A DNA stretch of 22,219 nucleotides. Origin: a virus. The translations under genes were made by a program, and so were the position numbers. Where the stretch lies: positions 1 through 22,219 of IMG/VR virus record IMGVR_UViG_3300024344_000143. One strand, 5' to 3'. Numbering within the stretch: position 1 is the stretch's first letter; every line of letters begins with the position of its first letter. Below the pieces are notes generated by a model. The model was not told the origin of the DNA and ran no database searches. It saw nothing but the letters and a program-made list of their open reading frames with translations. Below are positions 13,022-21,901 of the stretch, piece after piece.

Positions 13022-13852
13022 ATGGTAGATGAAGCTAAACAAGAACAAGACTTAGAGCCTACCCCATATAAAAATGCTTATCGAAAAGATTTAGATAAGC
13101 CAGTAGAAACTGAAACAGTTGAAACAAAGGACACCGAAAAGGCTACTCCTAAAAAAACAACTGGCTTTGTTGAAACAGAGAAAACTTCTCAAGAACATGA
13201 TTTTAAAAAACGATATGATGATTTAAAATCTCATTATGATAAAAAAGTAAATGAATGGAAAGAGAAGGAAAATAATTTAATAAAAAATCAAGAAAGTCTT
13301 AAACGAGCTAATTATGCTCCACCTAAATCATTAGAGGAGTTAGAACAGTTTAAACAAGATTATCCAGATGTTTATGAAGTTGTTGAATCTGTATCTCATT
13401 TACAAGCAAATGATAGAGTTAAGGATATTGAAAACAGATTATCTGAATTACAATCTAAAGAAAAAGATTTAGTTAAAGAAACTGCTTACAAAGAATTAAA
13501 ATCATTTCATTCAGACTTTGATACTTTAAAAGAAAGTGATGAGTTTACAGTTTGGTTAAATGAACAACCAGAAAGTATTTCAGATGGTATTTACAAAAAT
13601 AATACTGATGCAAAATGGGCCGCTAGAGTAGTTGACTTGTATAAAGCCGACCACAATCTACAAACAAAACAAACGACCAAACCTAATGCTGCTGAAGCTG
13701 TAACTAGAACTAATAGAGGTTCTATTGCAACAGAAGGTGGTAAAAAAATTTGGTCAGTGTCTGAAATTGCAAAACTTAGACCTCAACAATTTGCTAAATA
13801 TGAAAAGGAAATTGATGCAGCGAGGAAAGAGGGACGTATAGAACAGGCATAA
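13022..13852 (+). CDS. Scaffolding protein
   Basis: It directs assembly of the capsid shell inside the prohead and then leaves or is degraded. The evidence is the gene order (directly before the major capsid gene), an acidic and lysine-rich composition, a long predicted coiled coil (about residues 60-160: FKKRYDDLKSHYDKK, later ENRLSELQSKEKDL) and a C-terminal basic segment (KYEKEIDAARKEGR) of the kind that binds coat protein. The N-terminal 60 residues are Thr/Glu/Lys-rich and likely disordered. A very good Shine-Dalgarno (AAGGAGG) lies just before the ATG. The length of 276 aa fits the family. Confidence 0.85.
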   Translation: MVDEAKQEQDLEPTPYKNAYRKDLDKPVETETVETKDTEKATPKKTTGFVETEKTSQEHDFKKRYDDLKSHYDKKVNEWKEKENNLIKNQESLKRANYAPPKSLEELEQFKQDYPDVYEVVESVSHLQANDRVKDIENRLSELQSKEKDLVKETAYKELKSFHSDFDTLKESDEFTVWLNEQPESISDGIYKNNTDAKWAARVVDLYKADHNLQTKQTTKPNAAEAVTRTNRGSIATEGGKKIWSVSEIAKLRPQQFAKYEKEIDAARKEGRIEQA

Positions 13853-13872
13853 AATTTTAACTGGAGGAAATT

Positions 13873-14772
13873 ATGGCTATTGCTAAAGGAGCCGGTTATA
13901 CTAACTTACCATCGGGTAATTGGTTACCGGTAATTTATAGTCAAAAGGTTCAAAAGTTTTTCCGTACGGCTTCGGTTGTTGAAGATATAACCAACACCGA
14001 CTATGCGGGAGAGATTGAAAACTTCGGAGATACAGTTAATATTATTAAAGAGCCAAGCATAAGTGTAAATTCTTATACTAGAGGTGGCCATGTTGCTATT
14101 CAAAATTTAGCAGATGACCAACTTCAATTAGTTGTAGACCAAGCAAATGCTTTCGCTTTTAAAGTTGACGATATTGAAGAAAGACAAGCTCACGTAAACT
14201 GGGAATCTTTGGCTACGTCTTCAGGGGCTTATGCTCTTAAAGACTCATACGATGAGAACATCATCGCTGCTATGCTTTCTGGTGCAGGAACAACTGTAGG
14301 TTCAGATGGTTCAGGAACAGATACCGGATTCGGTACTTCTGAAACTGACCCTCTTAACGTTATGGCTAACTGTGCTAAGAGACTACATGGAGCAGATGTT
14401 CCAACTGAAAACAGATGGTTTTTAGCTTCACCTGAATTTTATGAGCAACTTGCTCAAGCATCAGCGAAGTTAATGGATGCATCTGTAACAGGAGACGGAA
14501 AATCACCTATTAGAAACGGTAGAGTGGTTGAAGGTCAAATTCAAGGCTTCAAATGTTATATGACTAATAACTTTGCAGCTTCAACAACATCTAACTATTA
14601 TAAAGTATTATGGGGACACATGAGTTCTACTGCAACTGCTAATGCAATTGCAAAAACAGAAGTTATCAGAGACCCAGATTCTTTTGCTGATGTAGTTAGA
14701 GGATTACACGTGTTTGGAAGAAAAGTGCTTCGTTCGGAAGCATTAATGGCTAGACACTTATTAATTGATTAA
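13873..14772 (+). CDS. Major capsid protein
   Basis: The main shell protein. At 299 aa, right after scaffold and with a strong ribosome-binding site (TGGAGG), it is the expected coat gene. The sequence starts MAIAKGAGYTNLPSGNWLP and includes FGDTVNI (50s), a helical spine-like region (YALKDSYDENIIAAML, about 118-133) and the late RGLHVFGRKVLRSEAL strand and helix. These features match coat proteins of marine podovirus-like phages as I remember them, most likely with an HK97 fold. Codons ending in C and G appear more often than in neighbours, as in strongly expressed genes. No protease cleavage region is evident, consistent with a separate scaffold. Confidence 0.9.
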   Translation: MAIAKGAGYTNLPSGNWLPVIYSQKVQKFFRTASVVEDITNTDYAGEIENFGDTVNIIKEPSISVNSYTRGGHVAIQNLADDQLQLVVDQANAFAFKVDDIEERQAHVNWESLATSSGAYALKDSYDENIIAAMLSGAGTTVGSDGSGTDTGFGTSETDPLNVMANCAKRLHGADVPTENRWFLASPEFYEQLAQASAKLMDASVTGDGKSPIRNGRVVEGQIQGFKCYMTNNFAASTTSNYYKVLWGHMSSTATANAIAKTEVIRDPDSFADVVRGLHVFGRKVLRSEALMARHLLID

Positions 14773-14786
14773 GGGAGGATAGAACT

Positions 14787-15260
14787 ATGGCTACATATGA
14801 TGTAACTGGGCCGGGTGGAACTAATCGTCCCGGCAGATATAACCCCGGAATAAGAACTCCTTATTTAGTGGAAAATACAATTGATGTCTCAGCAATCAAT
14901 GGAGACAGTGGAGCAGCACAAAATGATGTTCTACGTGTTCTTGATTTACCTGCTGAAACTTTAGTTATGGAAGCAGGAATTGAAGTGCTAACTGCATTAT
15001 CAAGTTCTGTAACTATGGACTTAGGTATTACAGGTGGAGATGTTGATATTTATGCTGATGGAGATACTAACGCAACGGGTTATTCAACATTAACAGCTAC
15101 AGCAAGACATATAGCAGCAACTGCTGATACACTTGATGTACTTGTATTAAGTGCGGCTTCAACTGCGGGTAAAATCCGTGTTTGGGCAGTACTTTGTGAT
15201 GTTGCAGGTGTGGATGAGACAGACAGACAGTCTAGTACTCAACACGATACTGCACAATAA
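14787..15260 (+). CDS. Putative capsid decoration or minor head protein (157 aa)
   Basis: It lies between the coat gene and a strong terminator, with GGGAGG upstream. The N-terminal 30 residues are Gly/Pro/Arg-rich and extended; the rest alternates Val, Leu, Ala, Thr and Asp (VLRVLDLPAETLVMEAGIEVL), as in an all-beta fold. Co-transcription with the coat gene and the lack of enzyme motifs suggest a head decoration or cement protein. I recall similar genes after the coat gene in marine phages. A minor tail role is the alternative. Confidence 0.7.
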   Translation: MATYDVTGPGGTNRPGRYNPGIRTPYLVENTIDVSAINGDSGAAQNDVLRVLDLPAETLVMEAGIEVLTALSSSVTMDLGITGGDVDIYADGDTNATGYSTLTATARHIAATADTLDVLVLSAASTAGKIRVWAVLCDVAGVDETDRQSSTQHDTAQ

Positions 15261-15272
15261 TTAATATAATTT

Positions 15273-15295
15273 AGGGGGGCTTTTTGCCCCCTTTT
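15273..15295 (+). terminator. Strong intrinsic terminator after the capsid block
   Basis: GGGGGC at 15275-15280 pairs with GCCCCC at 15286-15291 around a TTTTT loop; the stem extends by a G-T and an A-T pair and is followed by TTTT. It would separate the capsid block from the tail genes and set their relative expression. Some read-through must occur, or an unseen promoter must serve the genes after it. Confidence 0.92.
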
Positions 15296-15309
15296 ATAAA
15301 AGAGGATTT

Positions 15310-15513
15310 ATGGTAGTACATGATTTACGGAAGGCATCAAAAGTTGCTTCCGGACAAAAGATTGTTTCTTTGGGTGCAGATAATACTGACTTAGAGAAAC
15401 GAGTATCTAGTATAGAATATAAATTAGATACATTAATAACCTTGCTTAATAAGGAGGCAAATAATGACAAGACTAGACTTAAGCCCATTCAGGGCAATGA
15501 CAGTGGGATTTGA
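15310..15513 (+). CDS. Small coiled-coil protein (67 aa)
   Basis: The first gene after the terminator, with AGAGGA before the ATG. The N-terminal half has VASGQKIVSLG, and the middle (DLEKRVSSIEYKLDTLITLL) is a clear heptad coiled coil. The last 17 codons overlap the Hsp20 gene in another frame. The function is unknown; such small coiled coils may act in assembly. The opposite-strand frame here is a shadow. Confidence 0.65.
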   Translation: MVVHDLRKASKVASGQKIVSLGADNTDLEKRVSSIEYKLDTLITLLNKEANNDKTRLKPIQGNDSGI

Positions 15514-15871
15514 TAGCTTATTTAACGATATAGCTGATTATAGACCCAACAATTATCCACCTTACAATATTGTAAAGTTTGATAATAAAACATACGAACT
15601 AAGTTTTGCAGTTGCAGGATTTTCTAAAAAAGAAATAAGTGTAACACAAAAAGAAAATTCTGTATTTATTGAAGGACAAATTGATACAGAAAGTAAAATA
15701 GAACATGAGTATTTACATAAAGGAATAGCAGAAAGAAATTTTAAACAATCTTTTAAGTTATCTGAATATATGATTGTAACTGATGCAAAATTAGAAAATG
15801 GATTGTTAAAAGTATTATTGGTACAAGAATTACCAAAAGAAAAACAACCTAAAGAAATTAAAATAAATTAA
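15464..15871 (+). CDS. hsp20: Hsp20 family small heat shock protein
   Basis: An ATP-independent chaperone that holds unfolding proteins. Residues about 30-135 form the alpha-crystallin domain: YELSFAVAGFSKKEI, then VFIEGQ, FKQSFKLSEY, and the conserved signature DAKLENGLLKVLL (A-x-x-x-NGxL). The C-terminus EIKIN carries the I-x-I/V type motif that links subunits into oligomers. At 135 aa it is slightly short, with a brief N-terminal arm (SPFRAMTVGFDSLFNDI) typical of IbpA-like proteins. A strong AAGGAGG lies before ATG 15464, inside the previous gene. Phage Hsp20 genes are known from marine phages; placed here it may help head or tail assembly or protect host proteins. Confidence 0.93.
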   Translation: MTRLDLSPFRAMTVGFDSLFNDIADYRPNNYPPYNIVKFDNKTYELSFAVAGFSKKEISVTQKENSVFIEGQIDTESKIEHEYLHKGIAERNFKQSFKLSEYMIVTDAKLENGLLKVLLVQELPKEKQPKEIKIN

Positions 15872-15876
15872 AAAAA

Positions 15877-15896
15877 GTGGGGTATAATAACCCCAC
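15877..15896. other. Hairpin between hsp20 and the next gene
   Basis: GTGGGG and CCCCAC pair perfectly around an eight-base AT loop. On the + strand no T run follows. An A run before it would serve as a T run only for transcripts from the opposite strand. It may stabilise the 3' end of the hsp20 mRNA or weaken read-through. Confidence 0.5.
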
Positions 15897-15910
15897 ATTA
15901 AGAGTTTAAA

Positions 15911-16141
15911 ATGATTAAAATATGGTTTATGCTAATATTAGTATCTATGCCAAATGCACCTTCGGTTAAATATAATGGGTTTTTGTATCCAAATGAAGAA
16001 GAATGTCAAGTAGCAAGATATGAATTTTATGAAGCATATAATAGTAAATCTACAGAATATAAATCAGTAACAGCAATAGATGCATATTGTATAGAATTTG
16101 AAAGTTTTCCAATAGCAGGATTAAATAAAACAGGGGTATAA
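15911..16141 (+). CDS. Small exported or membrane-anchored protein (76 aa)
   Basis: The first 14 residues (MIKIWFMLILVSMP) look like a short signal peptide or membrane anchor: one Lys, then a hydrophobic core. The rest is acidic with many Tyr and Glu residues and two cysteines (C33 and C60) that could form a disulfide outside the cytoplasm. I recall similar proteins with a YPNEEEC-like motif and an FESFPI-like end before the tail adaptor gene of marine phages. The role is unknown; cell lysis or envelope modification would fit. Its stop overlaps the next start (TAATG). Confidence 0.7.
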   Translation: MIKIWFMLILVSMPNAPSVKYNGFLYPNEEECQVARYEFYEAYNSKSTEYKSVTAIDAYCIEFESFPIAGLNKTGV

Positions 16142-17241
16142 TGGCAACAACATATTTAACATTAGTAAATAATGTCTTAAATGAATTAAATGAACCAGAA
16201 TTAACATCTTCTACTTTTTCAAGTAGCAGAGGTATACAAACATCTGTAAAAAAATTTGTGCTTAAAGCTATGCATGAAGTATATAATTCATTATCAGAAG
16301 TTCCTGATTTATATTTATCAACTACCCAAGATACAAATTCAGGACAAAGAGCATATAGTTTACCATCGTCTGCATCACCACAAAGTACAGATAAAGCATA
16401 TAGAAAAATGGATTGGGATACATTTAGATTAGTTCCTAAAGAATTAGTTACTAATGGTGAATTTACTTCTGATATTTCAAGTTGGACTACAATAGCAGGT
16501 TCTGGTAGTGCTGCTTATAATAGTGGAGGAAATGGTAGAGCAAGATTAAATGATTATGCTATATATCAATCTATATCAACTGTAAAAAATAAAACATATA
16601 GATTACAATTAAGAGTTTTTGATTCTCATAGTGTAGGAGCATCATTAAAAGTTCAAGTTGGAACATCTGCTGAAGATACAACAAATTTAAATACAACTGT
16701 AGAAGTATCAAATTTTGGTGAAGGTAAAGTTTTAGATACAACATTTGATGCTACAGCACAAACAACATATATAACATTAAACAATACTGTAACATCAACA
16801 AATTTAGATATTGATTATGTACGAATATCTGAAAATATAGGTGTTAAAAAATTAAAATATATAACATATGATGATTGGCAAAATAGATATTTAGAAACAG
16901 ATTTATCAAATACATCATCATCTCAAGGTACACCAGATTATGTTTATCATACACAGGATAAAAAATTTGGATTATCACCAGTACCAGATAAAAGTAATTA
17001 TACTATACAATATGAATATTGGCAAGTACATACTGACTTATCAGCACATGGTGATACTATGGACTTAGATGATAGATTTAAAGATGTAATTATAACAAAA
17101 GCAAAATATTATGCTTATGTATTACGTTCTGACCCACAAGCAGCAGCAATGTCTGTTAAAGAATATGATAATCAATTACAAGCTTTACGTTCAGAATATA
17201 TTAATACTAAAACATATATGAGAGATACAAGGGTTAATTAA
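16141..17241 (+). CDS. Head-tail adaptor with inserted carbohydrate-binding-like domain
   Basis: It probably sits between portal and tail hub, like T7 gp11 or P22 gp4. The N-terminal part (residues 1-100: YLTLVNNVLNELNEPEL, then KKFVLKAMHEVY) and the C-terminal part (about 231-366: KLKYITYDDWQNRYLET, then LDDRFKDVIITKAKYYAY) form the adaptor. Between them, residues about 101-230 look like a separate beta-sandwich: LVTNGEFTSDISSWTT, an IYQSIS strand, KTYRLQLRVF, and a closing LDIDYVRIS. This order of motifs is typical of carbohydrate-binding modules of the galactose-binding fold. The insertion would display a glycan-binding domain at the neck. It overlaps both neighbours by one base. Confidence 0.78.
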   Translation: MATTYLTLVNNVLNELNEPELTSSTFSSSRGIQTSVKKFVLKAMHEVYNSLSEVPDLYLSTTQDTNSGQRAYSLPSSASPQSTDKAYRKMDWDTFRLVPKELVTNGEFTSDISSWTTIAGSGSAAYNSGGNGRARLNDYAIYQSISTVKNKTYRLQLRVFDSHSVGASLKVQVGTSAEDTTNLNTTVEVSNFGEGKVLDTTFDATAQTTYITLNNTVTSTNLDIDYVRISENIGVKKLKYITYDDWQNRYLETDLSNTSSSQGTPDYVYHTQDKKFGLSPVPDKSNYTIQYEYWQVHTDLSAHGDTMDLDDRFKDVIITKAKYYAYVLRSDPQAAAMSVKEYDNQLQALRSEYINTKTYMRDTRVN

Positions 17242-18779
17242 TGCCAGATACTTCACAAATATCACCATTTACAGCAAGTTGTGGTGGAGGATTAGTTTTA
17301 AATAAAGATGTATTTACAATGCATCCGGGTGAAGCATTACAACTACAAAATTTTGAACCGAGTATTGAAGGTGGATACAGAAAACTAAATGGAACAACAA
17401 AATTTAATTCAACAATAGTACCACAAGTTTCTGCTTCTACTGAACGTGTTCAATTATGTGCAATATTTAATGATATTTTAGTTGTAGCAAGAGGTGGAAC
17501 TGTATTAACAGGAACTACTTCTGGAAGTTGGACTTCTAGAGCTACAAGTAAAGGCACAAGTAATACTTATGATTTTGATAAATTTAACTTTGATGGAAAT
17601 GATAAAATAATTATTGCTACTGGAGAAGCGGCTGCATTTACATTAAATACAAGTTATACTGAAGATATAATAAATGCTACAGGCGGTGGAACAGCACCAA
17701 CTAATCCAAAATTTGTAAAATCATTTGCAAATCATATGTGGTATGGTGGAATGTCTAATGCAACATCAACATTGCAATATTCAGGCCCATATACAGAAGA
17801 TGATTTTGATACTGATGGCGGCACAATTATTATGGGTGATGTTATCACAGGAATAAAAGTGTTTCGTGATGAGTTATTTGTATTTTGTGAGAGTAGTATT
17901 TATAAAATAACAGGTACTAGTTCAAGTAATTTTGCAAAAGCAGAGGTAGCAAAAGGTATAGGTACTTTAGCACACCATTCAATACAAGAATTAGGTGGTG
18001 ACCTTATATTCTTAGCCGCAGATGGTTTACGTACAATTGCAGGTACTGCAAGAATTGGTGACGTAGAATTAGGTACTGTATCAAAACAAGTACAGGACAG
18101 AATAAATGAAATTGGTTATGATAATGTAACAGCTTTAGTTATAGGTAATAAATCTCAATATCGTTTATTTTATCCTAAAACAACTGGCGGTGAAACAACT
18201 GCTAAAGGTTTAATTGCTGTAATTAAATCAAATCCAAATACACAACAAATGGGATTTGAATATGCAGATATAAAAGGATTAAAAGTTTCTTGTTGTGATT
18301 CTGATTTAATTAGTAACACGGAAACTACTGTCTCTGGTGGATATGATGGTTATATCTATAAGCAAGATGATGGTAATTCTTGGACAATGGCAGGTAGTAC
18401 AGGAACTATAGAAGCTACATTTAGGTCTCCAGATATGACAATGGGTGACCCCGGCATAAGAAAAAATATGCAAAGAATAAATTTAAACTGGAAGCCAGAA
18501 GGTGAAGTTAGTGCTAGTATGTTTGTACGTTATAATTATGATGATAGTGATACACCACAACCTAGTGCATTTAGTTTAGAAACATCAGGTACTGGAGCAA
18601 TATTTGGAAGTGGAGCTTTTGGTACAGCCGTTTATGGTTTAGGCGATTTGCCAATTACAAGAGAAGCAGTAGAAGGGTCTGGATTTGCTGTAGCATTAAA
18701 AGTTACAGATACAAGTACAAATAACCCTTTTACATTAAAAGGATTTGAATTAGAATTTACACCGGGAGGAAGAAGATAG
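17241..18779 (+). CDS. Tail hub or tail tubular protein B-like
   Basis: At 512 aa it is placed right after the adaptor and before the fibre, where podoviruses encode the hub or nozzle (T7 gp12, P22 gp10). The N-terminus FTASCGGGLVLNKD and the MHPGEALQLQNFEPS stretch (about 28-42), followed by many beta strands, recall this class in marine phages, which close the DNA channel and carry fibres. No enzymatic motif is seen. The C-terminal 120 residues (NMQRINLNWKPEGE, later NPFTLKGFELEF) are also beta-rich. It starts on a TAATG overlap. The assignment leans on position as much as on sequence. Confidence 0.72.
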   Translation: MPDTSQISPFTASCGGGLVLNKDVFTMHPGEALQLQNFEPSIEGGYRKLNGTTKFNSTIVPQVSASTERVQLCAIFNDILVVARGGTVLTGTTSGSWTSRATSKGTSNTYDFDKFNFDGNDKIIIATGEAAAFTLNTSYTEDIINATGGGTAPTNPKFVKSFANHMWYGGMSNATSTLQYSGPYTEDDFDTDGGTIIMGDVITGIKVFRDELFVFCESSIYKITGTSSSNFAKAEVAKGIGTLAHHSIQELGGDLIFLAADGLRTIAGTARIGDVELGTVSKQVQDRINEIGYDNVTALVIGNKSQYRLFYPKTTGGETTAKGLIAVIKSNPNTQQMGFEYADIKGLKVSCCDSDLISNTETTVSGGYDGYIYKQDDGNSWTMAGSTGTIEATFRSPDMTMGDPGIRKNMQRINLNWKPEGEVSASMFVRYNYDDSDTPQPSAFSLETSGTGAIFGSGAFGTAVYGLGDLPITREAVEGSGFAVALKVTDTSTNNPFTLKGFELEFTPGGRR

Positions 18780-21362
18780 ATGGGTTCAACATATACAAGA
18801 CAAAGTTCTAGTAACATTGTTGATGGTGCGGTAATTGAAGCATCTGATTTAAACAATGAATTTGACCAGTTATTAGCAGCATTTGCTGTTAGTACAGGCC
18901 ATACACATGATGGAACAGCAGCAGAAGGTGGGCCAGTTACCAAATTACTTGGAAATACATTAACATTTGGAGCAGGTACTGCAGGTACAGATATTACAGT
19001 AACATTTGATGGTGAAACATCTGATGGTGTTTTATATTGGATGGAAGATGAAGACCATTTTAAATTTGCTGATGATATTGTTGTAGATAGTACAAAACGA
19101 TTATATTTTAATGATGAAGGTGGAGAATATATTTATGGTGATGGCACAGATTTATATTTAACATCTGGTGCAGATATTAATATACCGGCTAATATTGGAT
19201 TAACATTTGGTGATGATGGAGAAAAAATTGAAGGTGATGGTACTGATTTAACTATATCAGCTAATAATTTAAATGTAGACGCAGGAGCAGATATTAATCT
19301 TGATGCTGATGGTGGAGATATTTTCTTTAAAGATGGCGGTACTACTTTTGGTAGTGCAACAAATACTTCTGGAAATTTAATAATTAAATCTGGTACTACT
19401 ACAGCAGTAACGTTTAGTGGTGCTAATGCTACAGTTGCAGGTAATTTATCTGTAGGTGGAGATTTTGATGTTACAGGAAGTTTAGACTTTAGTGATGCAG
19501 ATATTACAAATGTAGGTAGTATTCAATTAGATTCAATTGCAGGTGATGGTGATACTAATACATCAATTACTTTTAGTGGTTCAGATGTAATAACTATTAC
19601 AGCAGGTGGGGATAATCAATTTACATTTAATAATGGTTCTATTTTACCAGTAACAGATAATGACATAGATTTAGGTTCTGGTTCATATGAATTTAAAGAT
19701 GGGTACTTTGATGGTACTCTTTATGCAGATGCAATAAACTTTAATGGTACAGCAATTTCTGCTACAGCAGCAGAATTAAATATCATGGATGGAGTTACTT
19801 CTACTGCAACAGAAATAAATATATTAGATGGTGATAATAGTGCTTCTACAGTAACTATTGCAGATGCTGATAGAATTATCTTAAATGATAATGGTACAAT
19901 GAAACAAGTTGCTGTTACAGCACTTAATACTTATACAAGTTCAAGTATTGCAGCAGATAATATTGCAACAGGTGATGGTGCAGTAACAATAGCAACATCT
20001 TCTGGTGATATTACTATAGATGCTCAAGCAGGTGATGCTGATATTATATTTAAAGGAACTGATTCAAGTTCTGATATAACAGCTTTAACTCTTGATATGA
20101 GTGAAGCAGGGGCGGCAACATTTAATAATAAAGTTGTTGCAACAGAATTAGATATATCTGGAAATATGGATATTGATGGTACATCTAACTTAGATGCTGT
20201 TGATATTGATGGTGCGGTACAAATAGATAATACTGTTACTATTGGTGTAGATGATACTGGATATGATGTAAAGTTTTTTGGAGATACAGCAAGTGCTTAT
20301 ATGTTATGGGATACATCTGCTGATGATTTAGTATTAGCCGGTGCAGCAGGTATTGACCTTGCAGGAGATATAGATGTTGATGGTACAGCTAATTTAGATA
20401 ATACAGATATAGATGGAACTCTTGCTGTGGATGGTACAACCATTTCATTAGATGCAACAACATCATTAAATATAGATAACTCTAATACATCTAATGGTAT
20501 AACTCTAGGTACTGCAACTTCTGGAGTACCAATTTCAATTGGTCATTCAACTTCTGAAGTAACTGTTAATGATAATTTAACTGTAACTGGAAACTTTACT
20601 GTTAATGGAACTACAACAACTGTAAATAGTACAACAACTACAGTTGATGACCCTATAATAACATTAGGTGGAGATAGTGCTCCGGGTTCTGATGATAATA
20701 AAGATAGGGGTGTTGAATTTAGATATCATGATGGTTCAGCAGCAAGAGTAGGTTTCTTTGGTTATGATGATAGTGCAAGTGCATTTACATTTTTAACTGC
20801 AGCAACTAATAGTTCTGAAGTTTTTAGTGGTACGATAGGTAATGTAACGGCAGGTGTTGGTACATTTGCTTCTTTAGATATATCTGGTAATATAGATATT
20901 GATGGAACATCTAATTTAGATGCAGTAGATATTGATGGTGCTGTACAGATTGATAATACAGTTACTATTGGTGCAGATGACCAAGGTTATGATGTTATAT
21001 TTTATGGGGATACCGCATCAGCAAATTTAACTTGGGATACATCAGTAGATGATTTAATACTTAATGGTGGTGCTAGAATAGTTGTTCCTGATGGTCAACT
21101 TGTTTTAGGTAGCACAGCAGTAAGTTCAACTGCGGCAGAATTAAATATTTTAGATGGTGTTACATCAACAGCAACTGAACTTAATATTATAGATGGAGAT
21201 ACAAATGCTTCTTCTGTAACTTTAGCAGATGCAGATAGAATGGTAATTAATGATGGCGGCACAATGAAACAAGTAGCAGTAACTGCTATGACAACTTACA
21301 TTGAATCAAATGCAAGTTTTGCAAGTAAAGGCTTCGCAACGGCAATGTCGATTGCGTTATAG
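18780..21362 (+). CDS. Repeat-rich tail fibre protein (860 aa)
   Basis: A long Asp/Gly/Thr-rich, beta-repeat protein typical of trimeric phage fibres. Residues 1-50 would attach to the tail; the body repeats short units such as DIDGTSNLDAVDIDGAVQID (twice) and TAAELNI(M/L)DGVTSTATE (twice), the second a motif very common in marine phage fibres. The C-terminus ends FATAMSIAL. Two long near-copies are visible: about 20151-20335 with 20877-21065, and about 19761-19940 with 21121-21300. It probably binds the host surface. The stop of the previous gene abuts the ATG; no cleavage domain was seen. Confidence 0.85.
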   Translation: MGSTYTRQSSSNIVDGAVIEASDLNNEFDQLLAAFAVSTGHTHDGTAAEGGPVTKLLGNTLTFGAGTAGTDITVTFDGETSDGVLYWMEDEDHFKFADDIVVDSTKRLYFNDEGGEYIYGDGTDLYLTSGADINIPANIGLTFGDDGEKIEGDGTDLTISANNLNVDAGADINLDADGGDIFFKDGGTTFGSATNTSGNLIIKSGTTTAVTFSGANATVAGNLSVGGDFDVTGSLDFSDADITNVGSIQLDSIAGDGDTNTSITFSGSDVITITAGGDNQFTFNNGSILPVTDNDIDLGSGSYEFKDGYFDGTLYADAINFNGTAISATAAELNIMDGVTSTATEINILDGDNSASTVTIADADRIILNDNGTMKQVAVTALNTYTSSSIAADNIATGDGAVTIATSSGDITIDAQAGDADIIFKGTDSSSDITALTLDMSEAGAATFNNKVVATELDISGNMDIDGTSNLDAVDIDGAVQIDNTVTIGVDDTGYDVKFFGDTASAYMLWDTSADDLVLAGAAGIDLAGDIDVDGTANLDNTDIDGTLAVDGTTISLDATTSLNIDNSNTSNGITLGTATSGVPISIGHSTSEVTVNDNLTVTGNFTVNGTTTTVNSTTTTVDDPIITLGGDSAPGSDDNKDRGVEFRYHDGSAARVGFFGYDDSASAFTFLTAATNSSEVFSGTIGNVTAGVGTFASLDISGNIDIDGTSNLDAVDIDGAVQIDNTVTIGADDQGYDVIFYGDTASANLTWDTSVDDLILNGGARIVVPDGQLVLGSTAVSSTAAELNILDGVTSTATELNIIDGDTNASSVTLADADRMVINDGGTMKQVAVTAMTTYIESNASFASKGFATAMSIAL
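19761..21300 (+). repeat. Internal duplications in the tail fibre gene
   Basis: Two paired segments recur within the gene. About 20151-20335 matches about 20877-21065 (726 bases apart, encoding SGN(M/I)DIDGTSNLD onwards). About 19761-19940 matches about 21121-21300 (encoding TAAELN onwards). Both offsets keep the reading frame. Such duplications can drive change in fibre length by recombination. Confidence 0.75.
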
Positions 21363-21385
21363 TTTAATAAACAGGAGGATATAGT

Positions 21386-21715
21386 ATGGCACAAGATTTT
21401 GAATCAACTGGGGTATTAGTTACAAATAGTGAAACAGCTATTTTAACATCAAACTCAGATGATGCTATTGTTGGGCTAAGACTAGCTAATATTCTAACAA
21501 CTGCAATAACAATGGATGTTTACATCGATTTAGCAGGTGCGGGAACGAACTATTATCTTTGTAAAAATTTAAGTATCCCACCGGCAAGTTCAGTTGAACT
21601 GATTCAAGGTGGAGCTAAAATAGTTTTAAATACAACAGATGTAGTTTATGGATTATGTGGAACATCAAATGGATGCCACGTATGGATTAGCTATGTTGAT
21701 GCAATTAGTACATAA
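21386..21715 (+). CDS. Small putative tail protein (109 aa)
   Basis: AGGAGG precedes the ATG. The sequence alternates Thr, Val, Leu and Ala (AILTSNSDDAIVGLRLANIL, then TMDVYIDLAG) and looks like a compact beta-sandwich with two or three cysteines. It lies among fibre genes, so a fibre accessory, cap or chaperone role is plausible. Similar short proteins sit after fibre genes in marine phages as I recall; no function is known. Confidence 0.7.
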   Translation: MAQDFESTGVLVTNSETAILTSNSDDAIVGLRLANILTTAITMDVYIDLAGAGTNYYLCKNLSIPPASSVELIQGGAKIVLNTTDVVYGLCGTSNGCHVWISYVDAIST

Positions 21716-21726
21716 GGAGAAATAAT

Positions 21727-21900
21727 ATGACGGAAAGTGTAGGAGGCCCAATATATATTGGTGATGCACCGGGAGGAGAAACTCTTCCAGAGAATGATTC
21801 TACTATTGATTTAAATCAAGTAGTAAAAAATTCTGTAGTAGCAGGGCCTATAACAATTAATGCAACTGTAACAGTTGATGGAAACTTAGTGGTAGTATAA
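21727..21900 (+). CDS. Very small tail-region protein (57 aa)
   Basis: A 57-codon gene with AAGGAG (21714-21719) at correct spacing before ATG 21727 and a stop two bases before the next start. The protein begins MTESVGGPIYIGDAPGG and its second half (VVAGPITINATVTVDGNLVVV) is a strand-rich repeat like those of phage fibre bodies. It may be a small fibre-associated subunit. The close packing and ribosome-binding site support it as real. Confidence 0.7.
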   Translation: MTESVGGPIYIGDAPGGETLPENDSTIDLNQVVKNSVVAGPITINATVTVDGNLVVV

Positions 21901-21901
21901 T

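Noticed and set aside
15877-15903. Terminator after hsp20 on the + strand
   Set aside because: The stem is good but no T run follows it; recorded only as a hairpin.
18632-18943. 103-codon frame on the - strand
   Set aside because: Opposite the junction of the hub and fibre genes; no start signals and no recognisable product.
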